The notes: generated by a model not told the origin, from the letters alone. A stretch of 64,000 nucleotides of DNA from Henningerozyma blattae CBS 6284 (GCF_000315915.1 NC_020185.1:248001-312000); one strand, 5' to 3'. Positions 1-11,627 are shown, counted from the first letter of the stretch. Made by a program: numbers and translations.

Positions 1-60
1 CCAGATGGTAACTCCTACTATGTCTTTAACGATATTTTCCGTTTGAACTACGCTGCTTAA
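1..60 (+). CDS. NTF2: Nuclear transport factor 2, C-terminal end only
   Basis: The window opens inside a coding region. Frame 1 reads PDGNSYYVFNDIFRLNYAA and then TAA. This is essentially the C-terminus of yeast Ntf2 (known ending ...FRLNYSA), the small dimeric factor that binds RanGDP and FxFG nucleoporins and returns Ran to the nucleus. Only 19 codons and the stop are visible. The identification also fits the neighbourhood: in S. cerevisiae NTF2 (YER009W) is followed by YER010C and TIR1, and both have homologues downstream here. The rest of the gene lies to the left of the window. Confidence 0.9.
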   Translation, partial: PDGNSYYVFNDIFRLNYAA

Positions 61-2769
61 TCTATATATCGTCTATATTTTCTTCATCAGATGGTATCTT
101 GATTTTTTACATTAGTTTAGTTTATATACGTATAACTATCTTAAATATCAAGTTTCAAATTTTAATCTCTATTGCATCAATCATTGTTTTGAATATTGAG
201 TTCAAGCACAGTACAATATGGTGATAATGATTCACTTAGGAAAGAATCGTATTACTCAAATATCAGTAGTGATCTTTATTACTTTTTTTGTACCTTTAAA
301 TATGGATAGCATATTTTATCATTAGCCCTTTTTTATACATTAAAAAAAGAGGTTGGGAAAATGCAGTGTGTAATGACTCAATAATTTGATGTAATTCTTA
401 CTCTAGGTTCAATATTGCACTAACCCTTTTATTCGAGAGTATTTAAATACATAAAATATGCTTTCTATTTTCATTATGCATGAATTATAAACCGTTTATA
501 TATAGAGAATAAGATGTTTATTTTCTGGTCCTAATGGATTACCTCTTTGGGTTAGTACAATTACACTCTATTCGAAGAGCAATATATTAAACTCCTCATG
601 AGATATAAATTTTTAACTATTAAGATTTATTATTTTGTGATATCCCTTCTAGATGCTTTGTATTTAATGGATCCAATTTCATATACTAACTTTTCTAATA
701 GTGCCCGTGATATTATTTTTATTAATAAAGCAGTAATTATTTGGCCTACAGTTATTTATATATAATAACTTTTCAGACTTTTTTAAGAGATTTATGCATT
801 TTTTCCCTTCATTAATATTCTTTCAGTTATGAGAGTTCGAGTTACACAGATACCCATTCAGCATACTCATTGATATGACAAACAACTCAAACACCAAGTA
901 TAGATACATATAGATAGATAGATATATGGCAACGTCAAGTATACATTTTTATTGTAGATATAGTCCTGTAGCCTTAACATAACTGTTTAAATTTATATAG
1001 ATTTCTAACAAATTATACCATTAGTTGTGAATGTAAAAATATTATTCCCTAGATAATTGAGAGTTCATAGCTGTAATATGAGAGATAAAAAATATGGATT
1101 TCAACGTTAGATTCACATCGTATTTAGGTTAGACATAATAGGAGAAGGAATATAGTGAAATAAATAATCAGGACTTTTAGAATGGAGTTGATTATCGCCA
1201 TTCCTAAAATCTTGAGAAAGATTAGAAAAAGAATTAATCAACTACATAAGACATTATCAATTTCTAGTACCATTAAAAAATCGTTTAACAAACTTAGATG
1301 ATAAATTTTACAGGTATTTTGCCAATATATATTGGAATTTCAGATATTGTGTACAGACTGTTATAAAATATTTGGATATTCAGATTAATAAATACTTAGA
1401 CCACAATATTTAGAAAGTTGAGCAGTACATTTGATTATGTAGTGATGTTTTACCTGATATAAAATGCGTTCAAAATAAATATGACGTAAATAGAAGAATC
1501 ACATCCTTATAGGAGCAAACATTCTGTGGCGACTGATTTTTTTTTCTTATGAAACCTTTCTGAAGTCAAACAAATAATATATATGTTTAATCAAAAAGCG
1601 GCCTAATAAGAAAGGCCTTTGAAAGTAGAATAAAAAGTTCATGGATAACCAAAGCAACTAATGTTTAAGATAGCAACAAAAAAATAATGTTTTGGTTGGG
1701 TACCTTACTCTGAAAATCTAAAAGTGGATTAATATCAGATCTAATATCAATAAGGAGAGGGATTGTTTCAAAGATGTACTCGGAAAGACAATCCCTAAAG
1801 AACTAGTAAATCTAATAAAATACGTTCCCCTATAGTAGTTTCGGTATAGCTAATAGTATTACCCAATGAGGTATTATTAGAAATATAATTGATAACTGCA
1901 GGATCTAGCTCAAAAATGGAGTACATTATAATGTGGCTAAAAATATCCTTTATGGTGGGTATCCATGCCTATGAGTGAGCCGTTACTATTTATAGTCATG
2001 GGTGGAATAGTGGTGTAAGGGAAAGATCCAACTTTTCAGTAGCTTCATAAGGCTATGTATTAGCAAAGATGGAGTCTTCTTTTTCAAAATCCGTTAGACT
2101 CTTTCAGCTGTATTATTTTGATAATTTGAATGTAGTATACTAAATTATTGATTAGTTACTAACCTATTTTTTCACTTTCAACAATCCTTGTTGATGTAGC
2201 TAAGTTTAGACCTCCCATTCAAATATTTCGATACACCGTTCCTTAAGATAAATCTGTTACTACAGCTGCATCGGTTTCATCAAAACAGATCAGCAAAGAT
2301 TTTACACTAGTAACTAAGTAGTAATTGGGGCCTAAAGCTAAGTCAAATCATACCATCTAAAGTAGTAGTTTTCTCACGATTGCCTGAATTGGAAGATCTC
2401 ATAATCAGGTTGAAGAAAATTTTCCAATTCGAAACTGGAAAACAATAGAGAAAAAATTCTAGTAATATTATACATATGAATATAGTATCCAAATTTAAAA
2501 TCGTTCAAGTATTTCTCTACATTTTTGCCCCAAAATTATTGGCATTTTATTCTCTAGCATATACTAAAACTATGTAATGATAATTTGTATATATAATTGT
2601 TTTAATGGGATATTACGGATTGTAAAATTTTATGTCTTTAAATATACTCCCGCCCGAAATTAATCCTAATAAAAAAATAAGGCTGGATGGATAATGAAAC
2701 AATGAATTATACAAAACTCTAAAATAATCAATTGACCTGAAAATTTATTGTTATTTATGAATAAAGAAT
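61..2769. other. Gene-free AT-rich stretch of 2.7 kb
   Basis: This stretch lies between NTF2 and DJP1. It has only short, stop-rich reading frames on both strands and no tRNA. A TACTAAC-like string near 2150 has no plausible 5' splice site or coding flank. It is unusually long for a yeast intergenic region and coincides with a break in gene order (DJP1 is not next to NTF2 in S. cerevisiae), so decayed genes are possible, but I recognise none. Confidence 0.6.
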
Positions 2770-4074
2770 ATGGTAGTTAATACTGAATACTATGATCTAT
2801 TGGGAGTTGAACCAAATTCAACGGATATTGAAATCAAGAAAGCTTATAGAAAGAAATCTATTAAACTGCATCCTGATAAAAATCCAAATAATCCTGATGC
2901 CACTAAGAAGTTTCAAGCTATTTCAGAAGCATACCAAGTTTTAAGTGACAAAAATTTAAGATCTAATTATGATAAATTCGGTAAGGATAAAGCAATTCCA
3001 AAGGGGGGATTTGAAGATGCTAATGAACAATTTACAGCTATGTTTGGTGGTGAAGCATTTAAAGATTATATTGGGGAACTTACATTATTAACTGATTTAC
3101 AAAAACAAGAAGAATTTGAATCAAGTGCCAATGATGAGAAGAATACAGATAATAAAGAAACAACCAAAGAGCAATCTGCTAAAGTTTCCGAAGAGCAAAC
3201 GGGTACTTCAGAGCCAAATAAGCAACATAATATGGAACCATCTAATGAAAAAAAATTTATTAATAATACTACTTCTGAAACATCTAACAATACTACGGAT
3301 CCACAAATAGATGTTCAAAAGGAGAAAAAAAAGACTAAAGTTGAAGAATTTGAAGATGAGCAAAAATTGAAAAAGAAAAAAATAATTGAAGAATTATCTA
3401 TAAAGCTGATTGAAAAGTTATCTATATTAACGGATCCATTAGAATCATCAGATACTAAGATTGATTTGAAATCACAATTCATTGAAAAATTTGGAAACGA
3501 AGCGAATTTATTGAAAATGGAGTCTTTTGGCCTAAAAATACTGCATACCGTTGGTTATATATATTGTCAACGTGCAAGGCTTTTCTTAGGCTCTCAAACC
3601 TATCATGGATATGGTGGTATTATGTACTCAATTAAATCCAAACTTGATGTTGTCATGGACACCCTATATACAGTGTCTGCAGCATTAGATGCTCAGAGTA
3701 CCATGAAAGAATTAGAAGCTTATAAGCAATCAAATGAAAGTAATGAACCTGCTTTTGATGAGCATGGGAACGCATTACCTAAACCCACCGTTGATGAAAT
3801 GGCAAAATTTGAACATACATTGATGGGTAAAGTAATAACAGCCGCCTGGTGTGGGTCTAAATTTGAAATTGTTTCAACATTAAAGAGTGTATGCGATAAA
3901 ATTCTTTACAACAAAGAGGTTCCACTTGAGAAAAGAATTGAAAGAGCTAAAGCCTTAGAATTATTGGGTGATATTTTTCAAAAAAGTTTTAGAACAAAGT
4001 CAGAGCAAGAGGAAGCTCAAATCTTTGAAGAGTTGGTGGCTGAAGTTTCAGCTAAGAAGCCAAAAACAGCATGA
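2770..4074 (+). CDS. DJP1: Djp1-type cytosolic J-domain protein (peroxisomal and mitochondrial protein import)
   Basis: The 434-residue product is close to the 432 of S. cerevisiae Djp1. An N-terminal J domain covers about residues 5-70, with the HPD tripeptide at 34-36 that activates Hsp70 ATPase. It is followed by [10 protein letters not shown] and a charged, variable linker (about 110-200) rich in Glu, Lys, Asn and Thr. The conserved C-terminal half includes [15 protein letters not shown] and ends near [19 protein letters not shown], matching Djp1 rather than its relative Caj1. Djp1 is a soluble co-chaperone that helps peroxisomal matrix protein import and delivery of mitochondrial precursors. 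The start is the first ATG of the frame and leads directly into the J domain. In S. cerevisiae DJP1 is on the right arm of chromosome IX, so its position between NTF2 and a TIR gene is a rearrangement. Confidence 0.95.
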   Translation: MVVNTEYYDLLGVEPNSTDIEIKKAYRKKSIKLHPDKNPNNPDATKKFQAISEAYQVLSDKNLRSNYDKFGKDKAIPKGGFEDANEQFTAMFGGEAFKDYIGELTLLTDLQKQEEFESSANDEKNTDNKETTKEQSAKVSEEQTGTSEPNKQHNMEPSNEKKFINNTTSETSNNTTDPQIDVQKEKKKTKVEEFEDEQKLKKKKIIEELSIKLIEKLSILTDPLESSDTKIDLKSQFIEKFGNEANLLKMESFGLKILHTVGYIYCQRARLFLGSQTYHGYGGIMYSIKSKLDVVMDTLYTVSAALDAQSTMKELEAYKQSNESNEPAFDEHGNALPKPTVDEMAKFEHTLMGKVITAAWCGSKFEIVSTLKSVCDKILYNKEVPLEKRIERAKALELLGDIFQKSFRTKSEQEEAQIFEELVAEVSAKKPKTA

Positions 4075-4833
4075 TAATTTAAATTGGCATTATAGTTTGA
4101 TATATTTGTATCTTCCTCTTAATTGGAAGTGTACGCGTTAGTTCTATTTTTTTTAAGGATTTTATATTTTGTACATTATTTAATTGTTTTACTAATACAA
4201 AGCAATTTATGAAAATTTGACAAATATATTCTAAATTTGAATTAGAAAAATTAGTAAATAATAAACAAACAAAACATATATGTAGCATGTATTAAAATAG
4301 TTGCTAGATATTTATGGTCTTTATACATACAACAGTAGATATACTGTTTTAGGATGAAAGATAGTATAACGTGAATACACGTTGCTAATGAAAATCCCAA
4401 TTAGATAATTCGTTGTCACTAATTTAAGAACATCATGTAGATTATACATGAGGTACTAAGCATGAAAGGCAAGTAACCTTTGTGATGTTAATTAGGTGAA
4501 AAAATTTTCATTTAGAGACGACGATAAACTGACTTCTCTTGTCCAAAAAATAATGTATAAATTGCCAATATTTCAGTGGACATCTAATCTTATATATTTT
4601 ATATTTTTCATAATTTTAATTCCTACTCAGAAGGGTAGGAGGTTTCTATACTATAAAATACTTACTAAAAAAGAATTATTCTCTTAATTATGACTAACAG
4701 CAATACTAATATTAAGGATTCAAATGTCGTACAATAGTTAAGAAAAAAAGTAAACTGTATTATCAAACAAAACAATCAGTATATAATGACTTTTCTCTAA
4801 TTATGTTACTCTGCAAAAGGTTTAATAAAATGA

Positions 4834-5285
4834 TGACCAGCGGTCAAAATGTTCAAAATATTGTTGCTCATAGTTTAAATCTTAGTTAAGTAATCTGTTT
4901 GAATAATTATTATATTATTAGTATAAGAAAAAAATCTCCTAACTTCTTTCGAAAGGGAATATATAATATATACAGGATATACAATGAACAGTTACAAACT
5001 TTTGGGATATTTTTGTGGTAATTTATACTTCAAAAAAATGGACAGATTCACCATCAACGAATTGGTGGTCTCATATTAAGATGGAATCTATCACATCCTA
5101 ATGCCTCCGTAATATTACTACCTGGGTGTTTTTACTAATAAGGCCGCGTATGTTTAATGCATGTTGGATTATTTATTATATTAAGTTTTTATTGTTGTAT
5201 AAAGCCACAATTACGACTAAGTTCATGCTTTATTAGCTATTAACACAAAACTACAACTATGACACATAATGTCACCGCTCTGACA
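4834..5285. repeat. LTR-like dispersed repeat, 452 bp, copy A
   Basis: This segment is closely similar over its whole length to 37376-37827, and both are 452 bp. It begins TGACCAGCGGTC and ends TCTGACA, the TG...CA ends expected of a retrotransposon LTR. The flanks here (AATGA and CTCTT) do not match, so the target-site duplication is lost or the copy has been rearranged. No internal retrotransposon coding sequence adjoins it, so it would be a solo LTR. The family is inferred from structure only, and its orientation is not certain. Confidence 0.65.
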
Positions 5286-6823
5286 CTCTTAGTTCTACAA
5301 TAAAGTGCAGCTTCTTATATTTACACAAGATATCTTTTAAGTTATAATTTAATATGGATAACTGGCTAATGTTATATTTCAGGGAACTCTTCATTTCATA
5401 TATAAGTAGCCATCTGTGCTAGATCCCCTTGTAAAGTATATAGATATTTCTAAACACTAAAGCCAATTTATGATTCTGACCTTTGAAGTTCCAAAGTTAG
5501 CTAGAGTTATTGTATATAATAATTTCCTATCCTTATATTATCAAAATTCATCAAATTGGAAGTCTGATTTTACATATTGTTAAAATAAATTTTAACCCAA
5601 TATTACTTTATTTTGCCATAATTTTTTCTTTCAAATGCTATATTTTAAATCTCTATGATAACACCAAAGTATTGTAAAATGATTCATTTGCTTGTCATAA
5701 GTGTATGACTTTCCATAACCTCAGTTTCGATAACCTGGAACCATTGAATAAAGGAATACTAAACCACCTATAAGAGATTTCTGAAAGCACAAGAGTTTTC
5801 CTCATTTTTTGTACCATTTGTATCAAATGGTTTGCTTCAGGAACTACAAAACATTCTCATCTCAATATTTTTTCATACAAATTAATAGAGCTTGAAAAGA
5901 AACAATCGTTACATCACAGATACATAGGTTCTCTCTTTAGTTTCTTAATTGTATCAACATTATACTTCAGCCATTATTTATGAATAAGCGTATTTGTCTT
6001 ACAATCACTTTAGTGTTCTCAATTTTATCTATAAACATTACATTTATAGAAAGTTAAATATTTCCTTGAACATCTAACAAGTATATGTATACATAAAAAT
6101 ATATATGTATTTTTATCATTGATACTGTACATGTTGATCATACGATACAGTGCAAAATAACCCTAATAATTATCAGCAAATCATATTATATTATTTTCGT
6201 AGACACGAAAAGAATGATTTCTCAAAGATCAAGTAAAACTGTAGTGATTCCATGCAAACTAACCACATTTTTAGTATTGTTTATCACAAACGTAAGATTA
6301 TCTTGCAACTTCACAGAATAAGGGTAACACACAGTTCCTTTCTCTGCAGTAATCATCTCGTTCCAGCACGACTCAATAAGCAAATTGGCACTTTTGACAT
6401 TATTTACCAAGAGAATTTTACATTACAAAAGTTTTTGTCCTCTTGTAACACCGTATACACTAAGTTGCCACATATCTTATTAATTCTAGTTTCATTTAAT
6501 ATCATTGTTATAGCATATGCAATCGCCTTGAATTTCGTAAACCGTAACTTAACGAGTTGATACTTCAGTAAATAAACTATCTAAAGACGTGCCTTTAGCG
6601 ATCTCTAGGCATAAACTAAGTGTTATAGCGTAACCTATAATTTACAGTAGTATGATTCTATTATAGTAATGTGTCTTATAAAAATTCTCAATAAACGTCA
6701 CATTCTTGGCTAGAACCAATAGCCAGAACGCGTATTGATTTTCCTAATATATTTACTTCCATGGATATTCCGTTATTGGAGAATGTTACGTTTACCAGAG
6801 AAAAGCTGCAGAGTAAAATAAAC

Positions 6824-6986
6824 TATACGAGGAAGTTCGTGTCTTAAACGATGTATGACATTTCCTAAAAGAGCTTTGTACGAACCGAAAGTGTCTGTTT
6901 TGGTGATCCATTCTAGAGACATTCTTCCAGATCTAGATTTGATGTAGGCACGAAGTTCCAAATAAAGACTGCAGGACCCTCGTTTA
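6824..6986. promoter_or_regulatory. Cluster of three Upc2/Ecm22-type core sites
   Basis: TATACGA at 6824-6830 (TCGTATA on the minus strand), TAAACGA at 6845-6851 and TCGTTTA at 6980-6986 fall within 163 bp. TCGTATA and TCGTTTA-type cores are bound by the sterol-responsive activators Upc2 and Ecm22, which in S. cerevisiae induce TIR/DAN cell-wall genes under low oxygen or sterol depletion. The sites are 580-750 bp upstream of the first TIR gene, which is far for a yeast promoter. Control of that gene is an inference. Confidence 0.4.
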
Positions 6987-7569
6987 AGGATCGACGCGAA
7001 CCTTTTAAAAATTCTTCGTTCGAGGCGCGTCGAGCTCAATTTTCTATCCATAGTAATAAAACAATAACAATATCATTAACAATAATATTAAAATTATCAC
7101 TCGAGGACTACAATTTGTAGACAAAACCCGTAGATAACACTGACAAAGGAGCCAGCAATCGTGAGTGCTCCAATAATAAAGATTGCGAAAAAACATCCGA
7201 ATTTGGGTCGTAAAAGTAAGATGGAGTTGATTTACTGAGAAAGCTCAGGGAAGCTGAGGAACTCGAGTATGCAGATTAAAGGTAAAAAAGAAAAAATTAA
7301 CTTGATTAGAAATTAGGAAAACATCACAGTGAGATTGTTAGACCTATTGGTCATTTCTCTTGGGTGCATAGCATCAACTTACGAGACAGCAACACTTGAA
7401 TATTTCTTGGGTAAGTTATAGAAATTTTCATATATAATGAGACGATAGATGGCTTTATTTCACAAATTCATTCAACTCTTCCTTTTACATTATGGAATAA
7501 AAAAAGCATCAACAAACAACTCTTTAATTGTTCTTCATTCCTTTCTTCCATACCACTAATCAATCAATA

Positions 7570-8301
7570 ATGTCTTTCGCTAAATTCGTCGCTGCTTTAA
7601 CTGTTGCTGCCTCTGCTTACGCCTTGTCCGCTGAAGACCAAGTCAGTGAAATGCAAATCATCATGGCTGATGTTAACGCTAACTTGGCTGACTACGTTGG
7701 TTTAGTCGCCGACATGGATATCCCAGATGCTTTATTCAACTTATACACTGAAATGGCTACCGCTACTGATGACTCCTACACCAAGGACATGGCTGCTTTG
7801 GACATGAACCAAATCTCCGCTATGTTGACTGTTTTACCATGGTACTCTTCTAGATTGGAAGGTAAGGTTGCTCAATTCGGTGAAGCTGCTGCCACCACTA
7901 AGGCTGAAGAAACCACTACTTCCAAGGTTGAAACTACCTCTTCCAAGGCTCCAGAAACCACCACCAAGACTGAAGAATCTTCCAAGGCCCCAGAAACCAC
8001 CACCAAGACTGAAGAATCTTCCAAGGCCCCAGAAACCACCACCAAGACCGAAGAATCTTCCAAGGCTCCAGAAACCACCACCAAGACCGAAGAATCTTCC
8101 AAGGCTCCAGAAACCACCACCAAGGCTGAAACCACTGAAGCTCCAGCTACCAAGACTTCTCAATCTACTGTTGCTGCTATCTCTCAAATCACTGATGGTC
8201 AAATCCAAGCTACTGTTGAACAACAAACCGAAAACGGTGCCGCTAAGATGGTTGCTGGTTTAGGTGCTGGTGTTGCTGCTGCTGCTGCTTTATTATTATA
8301 A
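7570..8301 (+). CDS. TIR1-like cell-wall mannoprotein (SRP1/TIP1 domain, PIR repeat, GPI anchor)
   Basis: The product is about 243 residues from the ATG at 7570. An upstream in-frame ATG at 7528 would add 14 residues before the signal peptide; I prefer 7570 because it gives a clean secretion signal (MSFAKFVAALTVAASAYA). A SRP1/TIP1 domain follows, with EDQVSEMQIIMADVNANL, TATDDSY and the hallmark PWYSSRL near residue 95. Next comes a Ser/Thr-rich stalk of about five 13-residue units of the SSKAPETTTKTEE type. One PIR motif (ISQITDGQIQATV) follows, and the C-terminus is a GPI signal (ENGAAK, then a small-residue hydrophobic tail ending ALLL). Such proteins are glycosylated, linked to wall glucan through the GPI remnant and possibly also through the PIR Gln, and are induced by anaerobiosis or cold. 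Codon use is that of a highly expressed gene. A close tandem paralogue lies at 12819-13526. Confidence 0.9.
   Translation: MSFAKFVAALTVAASAYALSAEDQVSEMQIIMADVNANLADYVGLVADMDIPDALFNLYTEMATATDDSYTKDMAALDMNQISAMLTVLPWYSSRLEGKVAQFGEAAATTKAEETTTSKVETTSSKAPETTTKTEESSKAPETTTKTEESSKAPETTTKTEESSKAPETTTKTEESSKAPETTTKAETTEAPATKTSQSTVAAISQITDGQIQATVEQQTENGAAKMVAGLGAGVAAAAALLL
7939..8130 (+). repeat. 39-bp in-frame tandem repeat inside the TIR stalk
   Basis: The units start at 7939, 7978, 8017, 8056 and 8095 (the last is partial). Each encodes SSKAPETTTKTEE with only synonymous changes such as GCT/GCC and ACT/ACC. Minisatellites of this sort in yeast wall proteins expand and contract by slippage and recombination and change the stalk length. 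Confidence 0.85.
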
Positions 8302-9988
8302 GTTTGATATAAGATTTTCATTTTATATTTTTCTTTTAATTCTAAGTTTTTAAGCAGATTAATTTAAAATATATATTAAAATATATATTTTAAAATCTTC
8401 CTCTTCACAAATATCATATTTTAACATTCAATATCTTTATATACTTTATATTATCTTTATACCAAATTAACACGTTCTAGATATGCTTTTACAGTTTCAA
8501 ATGTTTAGGAAAATGAAATATTTTCAATTTGCAATCAAGTTCAAATTAAGTTCGTCTCAAACCTCTTCCAAACCATTTCCGAAAGAGATTTGTTAACTCT
8601 TAACATTATACTTTTTTACTAAAAAACATTTTCCTAAACTATAATTGAATACAATAGTAAAACATTAATATGGCAAAGTTATTAAATATTCAAGGTTATG
8701 AAACAATCCAAAAAATAAAAATCGCTAAATAGATTCACAAACTTCAAAGCTACTGATGTAGAACCTAAATTCTATCCAAGATACACCTACTAGGTACAGC
8801 GCTACATTAACGATAGAATATCATTTTAACCAATCCCTAATATGCTTGACATCCTTACAACTTGTTGCATCTATTAAGATATGCCATAGATCCTTGCACA
8901 ATTATCTATCAAGTGACTGACTTCATCCGTTGCGAAGGACTCAGTAATTATAATTTGTCATAACTTTTCCTACATTAGAAATTCACTTAACACCTATTAC
9001 TCCTAACATAAATTAACTTCTTAACATCCATAGCTATTATAGTATCTATTAATCAAAATTGCACCTTTTAAAATGCCAACAACGTACTAAAGACTAAAAT
9101 ATATGTTATACCTATTAAATAACAGTTCCTATTTTGGCAAGGCAAGATTTAAACATCAACTATTTTAGTTGCCTTCAAATTTTTGGGGCCTACGCCATAT
9201 TAGTTCCTGCAGCTCTTTCTTAGGCGACAGAGGGGACAAAAATAAAACTACAAAAGACCCCGCGTATTTTGTCTACCATAATTTTCACAATTCGAGTCTT
9301 AACTGAGACAACGCAAAGCCTACAAGACTCGGTTCTGGCCCCGATCTTTCGGTTCACAAGAATTCTCGTATAATGGTAAAAAAGATGCATCATATTTTTC
9401 ATCTCAATAGAATTGATATTTTTCGATTAAAATTTTCTTCAAAAATTATAAACATTTAAAGATCTTTTGAGTACGAAATTCGACCATCACTTAAAAGATT
9501 TCCGAAAGAGGAATTCCACTTGGCAACTATTGTGTGAACTTAGAACTTCAAGCATAACAAAATTAGTGTCTATTGTTATTATTTTTCTACTTTTTGTTAA
9601 CAGACTTATTTCTAAGCTTATCTAGCAGAAGGACAAATGGTTTTCACAGTAAGCTGTTGTCTATACACAAGTTACTCTGTGATGGTTTTCTGCCTGGAAG
9701 AATAAGCAGACTTGTTTATATGCCTCAATGTTTTTTATTATTATTTTTCTCATAACAATCGAGCAGATTCTTCCTATTTCATGAACAGGGAAACATTTGT
9801 TATTAACATTGGGGTTTGCAATTTTTTTATGGACGCATTCTCTTTGTCACACAGTTTATATATATATATATATATGTGTCTATATGGCATTATTATATTA
9901 ATTGTATATTACTTTCTTGTGTCTTATTATTCTCTGCTTCAAATGTTAATTTAATAAGCTTAAACGCAAAATCATCAACGCCTGAAAA
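8302..9988. other. Intergenic region between the two left TIR genes (1.7 kb)
   Basis: No gene is supported. An AT-rich 3' region follows the first TIR gene. From about 9180 to 9400 the base composition is more balanced and includes a TCGTATA core at 9366-9372, about 620 bp before the next ATG. Short dinucleotide TA repeats lie near 9858-9876. Reading frames here are short and look random. Confidence 0.5.
9366..9372 (+). promoter_or_regulatory. Upc2-type sterol response core (TCGTATA)
   Basis: This is an exact TCGTATA core, upstream of the second TIR-family gene. Function is inferred from the known Upc2/Ecm22 site and from the anaerobic type of the downstream gene. The match is only 7 bp and the distance is long, so this is tentative. 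Confidence 0.3.
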
Positions 9989-10630
9989 ATGTCTATCACT
10001 AAAGTTGTTTCTTTATTAGCTGCTATTACTGCCATCGCCAACGCTGATGGTGACAGAGAAGCCGCCATGATTTCCATGCAAGTTTACATGAACGATATTG
10101 GTTCTCACATGAAAGAATATTTGTCCATGGAAAAAGCTAATCCAGAACAATCTATTCCACCTGGTGTCTTATCTGCCTATGCTGCCAAGATGACTGCCAA
10201 GGGTGATTCTTATACTTCTTTCTTCTCTGACATTCCAGACTCTTACATTCACTACATGATTACTGGTGTCCCATGGTACTCTACTAGATTGGCTCCAGCT
10301 ATCAGTTCAGCTTTAGCTTCTGCCGGTATTAAAGCCTCCTCTTCTGATAGCTTCAACGCTACCAATGTTACCGTTTCTAGCAACGTTTCCAATTCCACTA
10401 ACAGTTCTTCAAAGAATGATACTTGGAGCAACTCTACCAGTGGTAACTTAAATAGCACCAACAGTTCTGATGCTTCCAACTCTACAACTTTAGCCAACGG
10501 TTCCAACTCTACCAATGGCTCTAACTCTTCCACTACTAACACCGATGGTAAGAAAAATACTAACGGTGCTAACAGAGCTATGGTCGGTGCTGGTGCCGCT
10601 GCTTTAGCTGCTGTTGCTTATATTTTATAG
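9989..10630 (+). CDS. TIP1/TIR-family GPI cell-wall mannoprotein, Asn/Ser-rich stalk
   Basis: The product is 213 residues. It has a signal peptide (MSITKVVSLLAAITAIANA), then a SRP1/TIP1 domain with AAMISMQVYMNDIGSHMKEYLS, KGDSYTSFF and VPWYSTRL. The stalk is very rich in NST and NSS triplets, giving many potential N-glycosylation sites. The C-terminal GPI signal is NGANRAMVGAGAAALAAVAYIL-like. Unlike its two neighbours it has no PIR repeat and no Lys/Glu-rich tandem units, so it is a diverged third member of the local cluster rather than a fresh duplicate. The expected role is as a covalently attached wall mannoprotein, probably hypoxia or stress regulated as in S. cerevisiae TIP1/TIR genes. 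Confidence 0.85.
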   Translation: MSITKVVSLLAAITAIANADGDREAAMISMQVYMNDIGSHMKEYLSMEKANPEQSIPPGVLSAYAAKMTAKGDSYTSFFSDIPDSYIHYMITGVPWYSTRLAPAISSALASAGIKASSSDSFNATNVTVSSNVSNSTNSSSKNDTWSNSTSGNLNSTNSSDASNSTTLANGSNSTNGSNSSTTNTDGKKNTNGANRAMVGAGAAALAAVAYIL

Positions 10631-10892
10631 ATGATTTAAAATGTTCTACTTCATCAATTTTTTACCGCTATAAAAGAGATCAGATTAATCTATACAATAC
10701 CACTTTCCATTATACAACTTCTTTATTTCTTTTAGATATCAAAAACTAATCCTTAATACACGTTAAAGGCTATTTTAATGTTATAATGACTTTTTTTAAT
10801 TGATTAATTTAATACCGTACTAATATATAGAAAAAAACTTTATTTATATGATTTTTTACTTTTTCCTTAAAGATGATATATTTATAGGATAT

Positions 10893-11627
10893 TTATATCA
10901 ATTCTTTTAAAATTTTCCGATTTCTTGCCATTGCTTCCTTTGCTGAACTACCTTTTAAGATTTCTTGTTTAATAATCTCATCAGCTTCAATTGATTTTTC
11001 TATATAATTAACTAAACTTTTTAAAGAGATTTCGTTCGAACTAATAGAATAAGGTATGTGAACAACCCCATTAACGTCTCCCATAATTATCTCTCCCGGA
11101 GATACGGTAATAGTAGTTGGACCGGGGTTCGTAATTAAAATCTCTAGTGGTACATTACAAGCGACAGGTTTGACAACTTTATTAGCCGCACAACTACCAG
11201 TACCGTAACTAAATATTGGAAAATTTAAATCACTATGTTCCTGGACATCACGAATGTTACCAAACACAACAGTACCATGAGCCCCCAAATATTTTGCTCT
11301 TGCTGACATCAAACCTCCATAGAGGGAATTCGTAACCTTTGAATAAGGAGCATTCCGTGATTGCAAAGACTTATCCAATGCAATCATGACAATAGATCCC
11401 TCAGGGATATGATCTATGTAATTAACTGTTTCCCTTGGATCATCGACAGGAGCAAATAATACTGTATATGCCTTTCCAATCATTATATTGGCTTTATCTT
11501 TTGAAATACTATCAGGAAATGAAGATTGGAATATTAAGTTGGGAATAAAACCTCCGTCATCCATCTTACATAAATTTAAGAGGCCATCTGAGATATCACA
11601 AGTAGTAAATTTCTTTAATTTATCCAT
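10893..11627 (-). CDS. YER010C-type RraA-like aldolase (HMG/oxaloacetate family)
   Basis: The product is 244 residues, close to the 234 of S. cerevisiae YER010C. The family fold is recognisable from TTCDISDGLLNL at the N-terminus, then MIGKAYTVLFAPVDD, the Gly-rich GGLMSARAKYLGAHGTVV and the R-D pair in FGNIRDVQEHSDLNFPIFSYGTGS. Late in the protein come VSPGEIIMGDVNGVVHIP. Members of this RraA-like family are class II, metal-dependent aldolases or decarboxylases acting on 4-hydroxy-4-methyl-2-oxoglutarate and oxaloacetate. The physiological role in yeast is not established. Orientation and position (minus strand, between NTF2 and a TIR gene on the plus strand) match S. cerevisiae chromosome V exactly, apart from the inserted DJP1 and two extra TIR genes. 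Confidence 0.9.
   Translation of the reverse strand: MDKLKKFTTCDISDGLLNLCKMDDGGFIPNLIFQSSFPDSISKDKANIMIGKAYTVLFAPVDDPRETVNYIDHIPEGSIVMIALDKSLQSRNAPYSKVTNSLYGGLMSARAKYLGAHGTVVFGNIRDVQEHSDLNFPIFSYGTGSCAANKVVKPVACNVPLEILITNPGPTTITVSPGEIIMGDVNGVVHIPYSISSNEISLKSLVNYIEKSIEADEIIKQEILKGSSAKEAMARNRKILKELI

Larger units (their letters stand above)
4075..7569. other. Intergenic region between DJP1 and the first TIR gene (3.5 kb)
   Basis: No convincing gene is visible. It contains a 452-bp LTR-like element (4834-5285, listed separately). A relatively GC-richer patch (about 6760-7050) holds three Upc2-type core sequences: TATACGA at 6824-6830, TAAACGA at 6845-6851 and TCGTTTA at 6980-6986. A short open frame of 92 codons on the minus strand covers the same patch, but I see no family resemblance in it. 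A Rox1-like string TTTAATTGTTCT at 7523-7534 sits just before the TIR start. The right half is best read as the long upstream region of an anaerobic cell-wall gene. Confidence 0.5.

Noticed and set aside
2120..2210. Possible intron branch site TACTAAC with a downstream TAG
   Set aside because: No GTATGT-type donor at a suitable distance and no coding sequence on either side.
6773..7051. 92-codon frame on the minus strand in a GC-richer patch
   Set aside because: No family resemblance; it overlaps a cluster of Upc2-type cores and is better read as a regulatory patch.
7834..8263. Alternative frames of 93-131 codons over the TIR stalk
   Set aside because: They arise because the 39-bp tandem repeat is a multiple of three and keeps other frames open.
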